64,000 nt of DNA, taken from NCBI GenBank assembly GCA_963739995.1, contig CAVUCH010000012.1, forward strand, positions 1 through 64,000. The letters are read 5' to 3'. A program made the position numbers and the translations under genes. The stretch is from CAVUCH01 sp963739995 (GTDB lineage Bacteria; Acidobacteriota; Vicinamibacteria; Vicinamibacterales; JAENWD01). Under the pieces are notes generated by a model that saw only the letters and a list, made by a program, of their open reading frames with translations, had not been told where the DNA came from and did not search any database. Positions 49,866-58,165 of the stretch are shown here, one piece after another (positions within the stretch are counted from its first letter, which is position 1; every line of letters starts with the position of its first letter).

Positions 49866-51551
49866 ATGCGCGCAGAACGTGGCGATAGGGCACGGGCGGG
49901 TTCGAAGGGGATGTCACTCTTCTTGTGCTCGTTGGCGGGCCTGTGGGCGATGGGAGCGGGCGCCGCCGCGTCGTCGCAGGGGGCCGCGCCCTCGCCGACG
50001 CCCCCTGTCGTGCGGGTCGAGACCGGCGACCTGCAGGGTGTGGTCGACGATGGCGTCGCGTCCTTCAAAGGAATCCCCTATTCGGCACCCCCAGTCGGCG
50101 AGCTTCGCTGGCGGCCGCCGCAGCCGGCGGCGAAGTGGGCTGGTGTGCGCCAGGCCGCGGAGTTCGGGGCGGACTGCATGCAGGGGCGATTTGGTCCGCG
50201 TCCTGCCCCAGGGGCGCCCGCGCCGCCCGCGTCCTCGGAAGACTGCCTGTTCCTGAACGTCTGGCGCCCCGCGAGCGCCACGGCCGGGGCGACGCTGCCC
50301 GTGATGGTCTGGATTCACGGCGGCGGATTCATGGGCGGCAGCGGCTCCTTCCCGATGACGTCGGGGGTCCAGTTCGCCAAGGATGGCGTCGTCCTCGTCA
50401 GCCTCAACTACCGCCTGGGACGCTTCGGGTTCTTCGCGTTCCCCGCGGTGAGCCGCGCGCGGCCTGAGGAGACCAAGGGCAACTACGCCTACATGGATCA
50501 GATCGCGGCCCTGCAGTGGCTGAAGCGGAACATCGCCGCGTTTGGAGGCGATCCGGGCAACGTCACGATCTTCGGCTTCTCCGCCGGCGGCGTCTCGGTG
50601 CACAGCCTGCTAGCGTCGCCCATGGCGCGCGGCTTGTTCCACAAGGCGATCGCCGAGTCCGGCGGCTCGCGCGACAGCGTGCTCACCGCGCGGCCAATGC
50701 GCGAGGACGGCGTCGATCCGAACTACCCGGTGTCGGCTGAGACGATCGGGATCACGTTCGCGCGCTCGATGGGAATCGAAGGCACGGACCAGGCCGCGCT
50801 GGCCCGTTTGCGTGCCCTCAGCGCTGAGCAGGTCCTGCGGGGCGCTCCGGCCCCGGCGGGAGCGAACGCGCCGTTCATCGAGACAACGCCAATCCTTGAC
50901 GGCAAATTGATCACGGAGACGGCCGAGACCGCCTACAAAGCGCGTCACCAGCCGCGCGTTCCCCTGCTGGCCGGCAGCAACAGCGCCGACACGGCAGGAA
51001 ACCGGATCAAAGCGACCACCAAGGAGCAGTTCTTCGCCCGGTACGGCCAGTGGAGCGCCCCGGCGAAGGCGGCCTACGATCCCGACGGAAGCGCAGAGTT
51101 GGCCGCGATGGTCGCGAGGGCGAACGATGACTTCGGCCAGGCCGAGCCGGCCCGCTTCGCCGCGAGTGCTTTCGCGGCCAACGGATCACCCGCCTATCTC
51201 TACCGGTTCTCCTACGTACAAGCGGCGATGCGGGAGCAAATGCGCGCGGGTGCCCCGCACGGCGGCGAAATCCCCTACGTGTTCAACACGCTGTCACCAG
51301 GCCCCGGCGGCGCGCCGACGCCCGAGGATCATGCGGTCGCGCGAATGGCGCACAGCTACTGGGTCAACTTCGCCAGGACCGGTGACCCGAATGGCCAGGA
51401 CCTCCCGGAATGGCCGCGTCACGATCCCAAGAAGGACCTGATCTTCGAGTTCCGGGCCGATGGCTCGGCAGGTGCGGGCCCCGACGCCCGGAAGGCGCGG
51501 CTCGACGTAACGCAATTGGCCACCGACTCAGGGAAGCGTTCCGACCCTTAA
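49866..51551 (+). CDS. Type-B carboxylesterase, exported
   Basis: 561 residues (ATG 49911 is an alternative start). Signal peptide around MSLFLCSLAGLWAMGAGAA. The alpha/beta-hydrolase of the COesterase family is clear: FKGIPYSAPPVGELRWRPPQ, EDCLFLNVWRP, VMVWIHGGGFMGGSG (oxyanion hole), nucleophile Ser in VTIFGFSAGGVSVH, LLAGSNSAD(TAG) near the Glu/Asp region, and HGGEIPYVFNT supplying the His. It hydrolyses carboxylic esters, probably outside the cytosol. Single gene. Confidence 0.9.
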   Translation: MRAERGDRARAGSKGMSLFLCSLAGLWAMGAGAAASSQGAAPSPTPPVVRVETGDLQGVVDDGVASFKGIPYSAPPVGELRWRPPQPAAKWAGVRQAAEFGADCMQGRFGPRPAPGAPAPPASSEDCLFLNVWRPASATAGATLPVMVWIHGGGFMGGSGSFPMTSGVQFAKDGVVLVSLNYRLGRFGFFAFPAVSRARPEETKGNYAYMDQIAALQWLKRNIAAFGGDPGNVTIFGFSAGGVSVHSLLASPMARGLFHKAIAESGGSRDSVLTARPMREDGVDPNYPVSAETIGITFARSMGIEGTDQAALARLRALSAEQVLRGAPAPAGANAPFIETTPILDGKLITETAETAYKARHQPRVPLLAGSNSADTAGNRIKATTKEQFFARYGQWSAPAKAAYDPDGSAELAAMVARANDDFGQAEPARFAASAFAANGSPAYLYRFSYVQAAMREQMRAGAPHGGEIPYVFNTLSPGPGGAPTPEDHAVARMAHSYWVNFARTGDPNGQDLPEWPRHDPKKDLIFEFRADGSAGAGPDARKARLDVTQLATDSGKRSDP

Positions 51552-51614
51552 AGGCCGGACAAACGTGCGAAGCCCCAGAGAACTCCGTCCCGGCAATCTA
51601 GAGGACGACAACAC

Positions 51615-51797
51615 ATGAGTGACGACTGCAGGTTCGAACTAGGGCGTCGCGGTTTCCTCGGGGCCACGAGCCACGCGCAGAAGCGCCGCAACGCCGAACG
51701 AATGCGAAATGACGAGGCAATCCCGGGGGCGGTGCTCGTGGACCAGGCTGCCGGCATGACGTCAGCCGTCACGGTCACGGCTGCACCGGCAGCGTGA
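51615..51797 (+). pseudogene. Possible remnant of a Tat-exported enzyme
   Basis: A short frame begins MSDDCRFELGRRGFLGATSH, which looks like the start of a twin-arginine signal (RRGFLGA), with GAGGA upstream of the ATG. After about 20 residues it loses hydrophobicity and any family resemblance and ends overlapping the antisense CocE gene. It may be the stump of a deleted gene; it could also be chance. Confidence 0.3.
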
Positions 51798-53703
51798 TCG
51801 ACGACGCGCGCGCGCCGCCGCGATACACGCGCTCGGTCGCCTTCTGGTAAGCCGACGCTGGCGCCTTCGGAATGTCGACGAACGTCTGCGGGTTCCGATC
51901 GATCAACGGGAACCACGAGCTCTGCACCTGAACCATCACCCGATGGCCGCGACGGAACACGTGGTACACATCCGGCAGCTCGAAGGCGATCGTGACGGGC
52001 TCGTCCGGCGTCATCGGTTGCGGCCGTTCGAAGCCGTTCCGGAACTTGGCGCGGAACGGCTCGCCCCGTACCAGTTGCTGGTAGCCGCCAAGCCGGACCG
52101 TGTTCGAGGGCGCCGGCAATGCCTTCCGGTCAGTGCTTTTCGGCGGATCGGGCTGCGGGTAGTCCCCGGGGTAGACGTCCACGAGCTTCACGACGAAATC
52201 ACTGTCGGTTCCGCTCGTGGACACCGTGAGGCCCACCTTCACGGGCCCGGCGACCGTGAGGTCCTCCTCGAGCACGGCTCCGCGGTAAACGAGCACGTCG
52301 GGCCGCGTCGACGCGAAGCGCTGGTCCTCGGTCATGTAGTCGCTGTTCATGCCGCGCGCCACGTACCCGACGTACGGCACCGGCTTCTGCGGATCGCTCA
52401 CGTACTCGTCGAAGCCTTCTCCTGCCGGTGCGCGCTCCTGCAGGGTCCCATCCGCCCCGAAATACAGCGGCTTGTGCGTGACGTCTGCCGGTGGCCATGC
52501 CGCCAGCCGGCGGAACTCGTTGACGCCGGTCGCAAACATGAAGGTCTTTGCAAAGCCCGTTGGCAGGGGCACGTCCTTCAGGTGGTGCATGAACCAGGGG
52601 AACTGGACATCCTTGCGGAAGTACTCGCCGGTCTTCACGGCGAACGCGAGGTTGCCCAGGCGGCTGCCATCCCCGAAGGACCACCCGCCGTGCGACCACG
52701 GTCCCATGACGAGCCGGTTGTCCGTCCTGGGGCTGTTCTTCTGGATGCTCCGGTACATGTACAGCGGTCCCATGGGGTCTTCCGCGTCGAACCACCCGCC
52801 GACGTTCAGCACGGCCGGAACCACATTAGTCGCGTACTTCCAGATGGAGCGCACCTGCCAGAACTGATCGTAGTTGGGATGATCGACAATCTCCTGGAAG
52901 TAAGGGGACTTGCCCTCGAACAGCCGCGCGTTCACCTCTGACAAGGGCGGCAGCGTGAGGTAGAACTCGTATCCGTCCGCTGTGCCATAGTCGAACGGTA
53001 TGGACGGCTTGGGCCGCGACGGGTCCGGACCTCGCGGGCGAAAGCTCGAATAGAAGCTGAAGTTCGCCGCCAGCATGAACGCCCCGTTGTGGTACACGTC
53101 GTCGCCCATGTAGTAATCGGCCGTGGGTGCCTGGGGAGACGCCGCCTTGAGCGCCGGATGCGCGTTCATCAGGCTGGCTGCGACGTGGAAGCCGGGCTGC
53201 GACACACCCACCATGCCGACGCGTCCGTTGTGGTTGGGGACGTGCTCGAGCAGCCACTCGATCGAGTCGTGTGTGTCGCTGCTCTCGTCCACGTCCGTCG
53301 GCCGCCGCTTGTCGGGAACGTGCGGCCGAACCTGCTGGAACTCGCCCTCCGACATGAAGCGTCCACGGGCGTCCTGGTAGACGAAGATGAATCCCTCGTC
53401 CTGGAACTCCTTCGACGGCCCGAGCCCAGCGGTGTAGGCATCCGCGCCATACGGGCCGACGCTGTAGGGTGTGCGCGTGATCAGGATCGGGTAGGTGCGG
53501 GAGACGTCCTTTGGCACGTAGACCGCCGTGAACAGCCGCACGCCGTCCCGCATGGGGATGCGGTACTCGTGCTTGGTGTAACGCTCCCGGACCCTCTCGA
53601 CGGGCGATTCTGCGGGCTCCCGGGCGAGGATCGGCCATGCCAGGGCCAGCACAATCGGCAGGACGAGCGACGCGCGGATACCAAGGCGGGGACGGCTGGG
53701 CAT
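51775..53703 (-). CDS. CocE/NonD-family hydrolase (alpha-amino-acid ester hydrolase-like), exported
   Basis: 642 residues from ATG 53703; the open frame upstream is antisense to the next gene. Signal peptide ASLVLPIVLALAWPILA. Then YRIPMRDGVRLFTAVYVPKD, PILITRTPYSVGPYG, GFIFVYQDARGRFMSEGEF and the nucleophile region GRVGMVGVSQPGFHVAA. WSHGGWSFGDGS-type cap residues and a C-terminal jelly-roll (FELPDVYHVFRRGHRVMVQVQSSWFP) complete the X-Pro peptidase/CocE layout. The nucleophile motif is GVSQPG instead of the common GxSYxG; the Ser itself is kept. It cleaves esters or amides of amino acids in related enzymes. Confidence 0.88.
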   Translation of the reverse strand: MPSRPRLGIRASLVLPIVLALAWPILAREPAESPVERVRERYTKHEYRIPMRDGVRLFTAVYVPKDVSRTYPILITRTPYSVGPYGADAYTAGLGPSKEFQDEGFIFVYQDARGRFMSEGEFQQVRPHVPDKRRPTDVDESSDTHDSIEWLLEHVPNHNGRVGMVGVSQPGFHVAASLMNAHPALKAASPQAPTADYYMGDDVYHNGAFMLAANFSFYSSFRPRGPDPSRPKPSIPFDYGTADGYEFYLTLPPLSEVNARLFEGKSPYFQEIVDHPNYDQFWQVRSIWKYATNVVPAVLNVGGWFDAEDPMGPLYMYRSIQKNSPRTDNRLVMGPWSHGGWSFGDGSRLGNLAFAVKTGEYFRKDVQFPWFMHHLKDVPLPTGFAKTFMFATGVNEFRRLAAWPPADVTHKPLYFGADGTLQERAPAGEGFDEYVSDPQKPVPYVGYVARGMNSDYMTEDQRFASTRPDVLVYRGAVLEEDLTVAGPVKVGLTVSTSGTDSDFVVKLVDVYPGDYPQPDPPKSTDRKALPAPSNTVRLGGYQQLVRGEPFRAKFRNGFERPQPMTPDEPVTIAFELPDVYHVFRRGHRVMVQVQSSWFPLIDRNPQTFVDIPKAPASAYQKATERVYRGGARASSITLPVQP

Positions 53704-53869
53704 GCGGCATTCTAGTGGCTCTTCCGGGCCCGAGCCATTCCGCTCTGCGACACTTCGCCACGCGATTACTGGCCGGCCGGCACGCACTGCGAGACGCTCG
53801 GACGGCGGCAGCGTCGCGCGACGCCGGTGCGCTGGACGCCGGTGCGCGACGCCAATACACTTTCCCGGC

Positions 53870-54973
53870 ATGATCCGCTCGCTGCCACATGTGTCACGTC
53901 GCACGTTTCTAACCGCTTCCGCCCTGGCTGCGGCGGGAACGCTCCCGCCGTTCCGCAGCGAGAGCGCGCGGCGGGCCAGCCCACGGCTCGGCATGGACAA
54001 CTTCTCCGTACGCGCCATGGGCTGGAAGGCAAAGGCACTCGTGGACTACGCCGCCTCGCTTGCCCTCGACTCGCTGTTCATCACGGACCTCGACGCTTTC
54101 GAGTCGTTCGAGGATGCGCCCCTCAAGGCGCTTCGGGAGTACGCCGCGGCGCGCCGCCTCCAGCTGCAGGTGGGCACGTGGAGCATCTGCCCCACGTCGA
54201 AGGCCTTCAAGCCGAAATGGGGCAATGCCGAGGAACACCTGGCGCTCGGCATCCGGGTCGCGCGCGCGGTGGGTTCTCCGGTCGTTCGCGTGGTGCTCGG
54301 CACGTGGGAAGACCGGTTGACGGACGGCGGCATCGACCGGCACATCGAGCAGATAGTAAAAGTCTGCCGTGCGGGGCGCTCGCAGGCCACCGACGCCGGC
54401 GTGAAGATCGCCGTCGAGAACCACGCCGGTGACATGCACTCCACCGAGCTCGCCCGGCTGGTCGAAGACGCCGGCACCGATTACGTGGGCGTCAACTTCG
54501 ATTCCGGCAATGCGCTGTGGACGCTCGAGGACCCGATCGAGTGCCTCGAGACCCTCGCCAAGTACACGCTCACCACGAGCCTGCGCGACTCGGCGGTCTG
54601 GGTATCCGAGAACGGCGCACGGGTCGCGTGGACCGCGATGGGCGAGGGCACAATCGATCAGCGGGCGTTTTTCACGCGCTTCCGCGAGCTCTGCCCGGAC
54701 GTGCCGGTCCATATCGAGACGATTTCGGGGTTCAACCGCGAGCTGCCGTATCTGCAGGCGGACTTCTGGAAAGCATGGCCGCGGATGCCGGCGCACTCGC
54801 TGGCCCGGTTCGAAGCCCTCGCCCGCAGCGGCCACGCCGTGGCGTCGTGGCAGGCGCCGGCAGGCCCAGACAAGACCAGGGCCGAGCAGGACTACCAGCG
54901 GGGCGAGTTGGAGCGCTCCATCATCTACTGCAGGAACGAGCTGCAGCTCGGGCGCAGGATGAAACTCGCTTGA
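53870..54973 (+). CDS. Sugar phosphate isomerase/epimerase-like TIM-barrel protein, Tat-exported
   Basis: 367 residues from ATG 53870. The N-terminus VSRRTFLTASALAAAGTLPP is a Tat signal. The AP_endonuc_2/xylose isomerase-like barrel follows: AKALVDYAASLALDSLFITDL, LQLQVGTWSICPTS, VGSPVVRVVLGTWEDR, GVKIAVENHAGDMHSTELARL, YVGVNFDSGNALWTLEDP and VPVHIETISGF. Glu, His and Asp in ENHAGDMH, FDSGN and HIETI are metal-ligand candidates. Exported members of this family often act in sugar acid or inositol catabolism. Substrate unknown. Convergent with the second ADOP gene. Confidence 0.85.
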   Translation: MIRSLPHVSRRTFLTASALAAAGTLPPFRSESARRASPRLGMDNFSVRAMGWKAKALVDYAASLALDSLFITDLDAFESFEDAPLKALREYAAARRLQLQVGTWSICPTSKAFKPKWGNAEEHLALGIRVARAVGSPVVRVVLGTWEDRLTDGGIDRHIEQIVKVCRAGRSQATDAGVKIAVENHAGDMHSTELARLVEDAGTDYVGVNFDSGNALWTLEDPIECLETLAKYTLTTSLRDSAVWVSENGARVAWTAMGEGTIDQRAFFTRFRELCPDVPVHIETISGFNRELPYLQADFWKAWPRMPAHSLARFEALARSGHAVASWQAPAGPDKTRAEQDYQRGELERSIIYCRNELQLGRRMKLA

Positions 54974-55005
54974 CCCGTCGGCCGTTCACGGTAAGTGATG
55001 ACATC

Positions 55006-55034
55006 GGTCAACCGTCAACGGTCAACGGTCAACC
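55006..55034. repeat. 7-bp tandem repeat (GTCAACS, four units)
   Basis: Four consecutive units GTCAACC, GTCAACG, GTCAACG, GTCAACC sit between two converging genes, ending three bases before the stop of the ADOP gene. Confidence 0.8.
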
Positions 55035-55037
55035 CGT

Positions 55038-57464
55038 CTACTCGTATCTGAGCGCTTCGATCGGGTCGACGCGAGTTGCCCTGATTGCCGGGATGAGCGT
55101 GGCGGCGAGTGCCACGAGCCCCAGCACGAAGGCGACGCCACAATAGGTGACGGGGTCGGTCATGCCGATCCCGAACAACTGGTGCTCGATGAGCCGCCCG
55201 GCGGCGACAGCACCCGCGAGCCCGATGACAAGTCCAACCACGGCCAGCCGCATGCCCTGGACCACCACGAGCGACAGGACCGAGCCCTGCCCAGCTCCCA
55301 GTGCCAGCCGGAGGCCCATCTCCTGCGTGCGACGCGTCACGTCGAACGACATGAGGCCGTAGATCCCGATTGCTGCCAGCAGCAGTGCCAGGCCCGCGAA
55401 CACCGCCAGGAGTGTCGTGGACAGTCGCCGCTCGGCTGCGGCGCTGCCCATCAGCTCGTCCATCGTACGCACCATCGAGATGGGCTGATCGCGATCGATC
55501 GCGTGGATCGCCGCACGCAGGGCATTCACGATCTGCATCGGCTCACCCGCTGTCCGCACGGCAATGGCGAAAAATGGGAGCGGACGTTGACGGTACGGAA
55601 GGTACAACTGCACGCGCCGATCGGCGTCCAGGCCCTCGTGAGCCGCGTGCTCGACCACGCCAACCACCTCGAGCCATGTGGATCTACCCGACGGGTTGTC
55701 GTCGAACGTGAGGCGCTTGCCTATCGGGTCCGTGTTCGGCCAGTACCGCCGCACCATCTCATCGTCGACGACCGCGACCACTCGTGAGCCCTCGCGGTCG
55801 TCCTCATGCAGATAGCGGCCCTTGAGCAGGCGGATGCGCATGTCGCGATGGAACTGCGGATTGACGACGCGGATGTCACCCCAGGGTCCGGGCTGACCAG
55901 GTGCGGGCTGATAGCCCTCAACCGTGAAGCTGCCGGTGGAACCGTCGCCGCTGAATGGCATCGTGGACGTCGCGGCGACGCCCGTTACGCCAGGCACTGA
56001 AGCCAGTCTCGGCAGTGCGGCGTCCCAGAATGCCACCTGCTGCGCGGGCGTCTCGTACGTGGTGAGCGGCAGCGCAATGTTCAGGGTGACGAGATTCCGC
56101 GGATCGAACCCGGGATCCACCTGCTGAAGGCGGGCGAAGCTGCGGATCAGCAAGCCGGCCGAAACCAGCAGCACGAGCGCGAGCGCAATTTCTGCCACGA
56201 CCAAAGCGCGGCGGACCAAGGCGCCGCTGTCGCCCACGTTGGATCGGCCACCCTCCCGCAGTCCAGACTGGACGTCCGCCCGCGAGGCGTGCAGCGCGGG
56301 GAGAATTCCAAAAACGAGTCCCGTGCAGACCGACACGAGACTCGTGAACACCAGCACCGGCGTGTCGATGCGAATGTCCTCGATGCGTGGGATGTTCGAA
56401 GGGTTGAGCGCGATCACCGCGCGCAGGGCCGCATAGGCGAGGAGCAGGCCGAGTGCCCCGCCGGCTGTCGAGAGCACGACGCTCTCCGCGAGCATCTGCA
56501 CCACGAGCGTTGCCCGCGTCGCCCCGAGAGCGGTGCGGATCGCCAGCTCGCGTCCGCGCGCTGCGGCACGGGCCAGCAGCAGGTTGGCAATGTTCGCGCA
56601 GGCAATGAGCAGCACGAGGGCCACTGCGCCGAGGAGTACGAGCAGGGCGGGCCTGATTGTCTGGCGTCCGTCCTCGGCCAGCGCGCGCGTCTTCAACGTC
56701 CAGTCGGGCGGATACTGCGTGGGGTAGTCTTTCTTCAGCTGCTCCCCGAGGGCGGTCATCTCGCGCGCGGCTCCCTCCACGGTCGCACCTGCCTCGAGCC
56801 GCCCGATCATGCGGAGGAACTCGTTCGTGCGCTTGTCGTCGGCGAACTGCTCGGGCGTGAAAGCGAGCGGTGCCCAGAGGTCAGCCTCCCGCATGTAGAA
56901 GTCACGGAATGACGGAGGCATCACTCCGACCACCTGGTACGGCTCACCATTCAGCCGCAGCGTCGACCGGAGCACGTCGGTTCGCCCTCCAAACAGGCGC
57001 TGCCACAACCCGGCGCTGATTACGGCGACGCGATCGCGCCCGGGCTGGTCTTCCCCGGGCAGAAACGTGCGGCCCAGCAATGCTGTTGTCCCAAGGACGC
57101 GAAAATAGGCCGAAGTCGCCCGCATCGCGGCAAGCCGTTCGGGCTCTGCGCGGCCGGTGAGGTTCACCTGCCACGACCTGCTGACGGCGTAGCTGTCGAA
57201 GATCCGTGTCCGCTCCCCGACGTCCCGGTACGTCGGCACGGCGAAGCCCGCCTCCAGATTGTTGAGGGACGGATAGTGGTGGAATACCGTCACCAGCCGA
57301 TCGGGATCGGGATAGGCGAGCGGTCGGAGCAGTACCGCGTTGACCACGCTGAAGATCGCCGTGTTAGCGCCGATGCCGAGTGCGAGCGTCGCGATCACGA
57401 CGGCTGCAAACCCGGGGCTATGGAGCAGGCGGCGGAGGGCGTAGCGAATGTCGCGCGCGAGCAT
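55038..57464 (-). CDS. ADOP-family ABC transporter permease (MacB/FtsX-like)
   Basis: 808 residues. It begins MLARDIRYALRRLLHSPGF with helix ATLALGIGANTAIFSVVNAVLL, a MacB-like periplasmic domain, the first FtsX block (LLIACANIANLLLARAAARGRELAIRTALGA), a second periplasmic part (WPNTDPIGKRLTFDD; WLEVVGVVEHAAHEG) and a second FtsX block (AIGIYGLMSFDVTRRTQEMGLRL, ATLIPAIRATRVDPIEALRYE). Same architecture as the permease at 41-43.6 kb but clearly diverged. No ATPase or PadR gene next to it. Inner membrane; substrate unknown. Confidence 0.9.
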   Translation of the reverse strand: MLARDIRYALRRLLHSPGFAAVVIATLALGIGANTAIFSVVNAVLLRPLAYPDPDRLVTVFHHYPSLNNLEAGFAVPTYRDVGERTRIFDSYAVSRSWQVNLTGRAEPERLAAMRATSAYFRVLGTTALLGRTFLPGEDQPGRDRVAVISAGLWQRLFGGRTDVLRSTLRLNGEPYQVVGVMPPSFRDFYMREADLWAPLAFTPEQFADDKRTNEFLRMIGRLEAGATVEGAAREMTALGEQLKKDYPTQYPPDWTLKTRALAEDGRQTIRPALLVLLGAVALVLLIACANIANLLLARAAARGRELAIRTALGATRATLVVQMLAESVVLSTAGGALGLLLAYAALRAVIALNPSNIPRIEDIRIDTPVLVFTSLVSVCTGLVFGILPALHASRADVQSGLREGGRSNVGDSGALVRRALVVAEIALALVLLVSAGLLIRSFARLQQVDPGFDPRNLVTLNIALPLTTYETPAQQVAFWDAALPRLASVPGVTGVAATSTMPFSGDGSTGSFTVEGYQPAPGQPGPWGDIRVVNPQFHRDMRIRLLKGRYLHEDDREGSRVVAVVDDEMVRRYWPNTDPIGKRLTFDDNPSGRSTWLEVVGVVEHAAHEGLDADRRVQLYLPYRQRPLPFFAIAVRTAGEPMQIVNALRAAIHAIDRDQPISMVRTMDELMGSAAAERRLSTTLLAVFAGLALLLAAIGIYGLMSFDVTRRTQEMGLRLALGAGQGSVLSLVVVQGMRLAVVGLVIGLAGAVAAGRLIEHQLFGIGMTDPVTYCGVAFVLGLVALAATLIPAIRATRVDPIEALRYE

Positions 57465-57683
57465 GCGATCGGCTCCTTGTTCCTCGCCGGCGGGAACACG
57501 TTTGAACCGGAAAGTTCGGCTGTGTCAGACTGCCCGTCCGGCATGCGGCCGAGGCACGACCGGCCCCGGTGCAGGGTGACTGCTCGGACGAGTCTACGCA
57601 ACCAGGAGTTTGCCCGCCAGGAGTTCGACGGCCACCCCGCGTTCGTCTTCGAGCGACCGAGAGGCATGCCGGAAGGAGGCGAG

Positions 57684-58079
57684 ATGAGCAGCAGCGATCA
57701 CCGCCCGGTGCAGGCGCCAGACCTGCCGGCGCCGGCAGGACCCTATTCACCCGCCCAGGTGTTCAATCGCCTGGTGTTCGTATCGGGGCAGGGCGCAACC
57801 GACCCCTCGACTGGTCAGCTCGCGGGCGAGGACATCGAATCCCAGACCGAACAGGTGTTGAGGAATGTCTCGGCGATCCTCGAGGCAGCAGGCTCGAACC
57901 TGCAGCACGTGCTGCGGTGCGGCGTGTTCCTCACCGACATGGCTGAGTTCGGCCGGATGAATGCCGTCTATGCCCGCATGTTCGATGGCCATCGTCCCGC
58001 ACGGACCACCGTGCAGGTGTCCGAGCTACCGATGAAAGGGTTGCGCGTCGAGATCGATGCGATTGCGTATGTCCCCTAG
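57684..58079 (+). CDS. RidA-family (YjgF/YER057c/UK114) protein
   Basis: 131 residues from ATG 57684, with GGAGG seven bases upstream. Family landmarks: PAPAGPYSPAQVFNRLVFVSGQGATDPSTGQ, QVLRNVSAILEAAGSNLQHVLRCGVFLTDM, FGRMNAVYARMF and RPARTTVQVSELPMKGLRVEIDAIAYV. The Arg that binds the substrate carboxylate in RidA is present in PARTTVQV, suggesting true enamine/imine deaminase activity that protects PLP enzymes. The upstream open frame belongs to antisense sequence. The M61 peptidase gene follows after a 7-bp repeat array. Confidence 0.9.
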   Translation: MSSSDHRPVQAPDLPAPAGPYSPAQVFNRLVFVSGQGATDPSTGQLAGEDIESQTEQVLRNVSAILEAAGSNLQHVLRCGVFLTDMAEFGRMNAVYARMFDGHRPARTTVQVSELPMKGLRVEIDAIAYVP

Positions 58080-58110
58080 CGGAGTGTTTTGCGGGCCACC
58101 GTCTCCTCGC

Positions 58111-58145
58111 CGCTGACCGCTGACCGCTGATCGCCGACCACCGAA
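58111..58145. repeat. 7-bp tandem repeat (CGCTGAC, five units)
   Basis: Units CGCTGAC, CGCTGAC, CGCTGAT, CGCCGAC, CACCGAA run between the RidA stop and the M61 start, decaying toward the right. Confidence 0.8.
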
Positions 58146-58165
58146 TCCCCCGCGCCCTGTTACCC

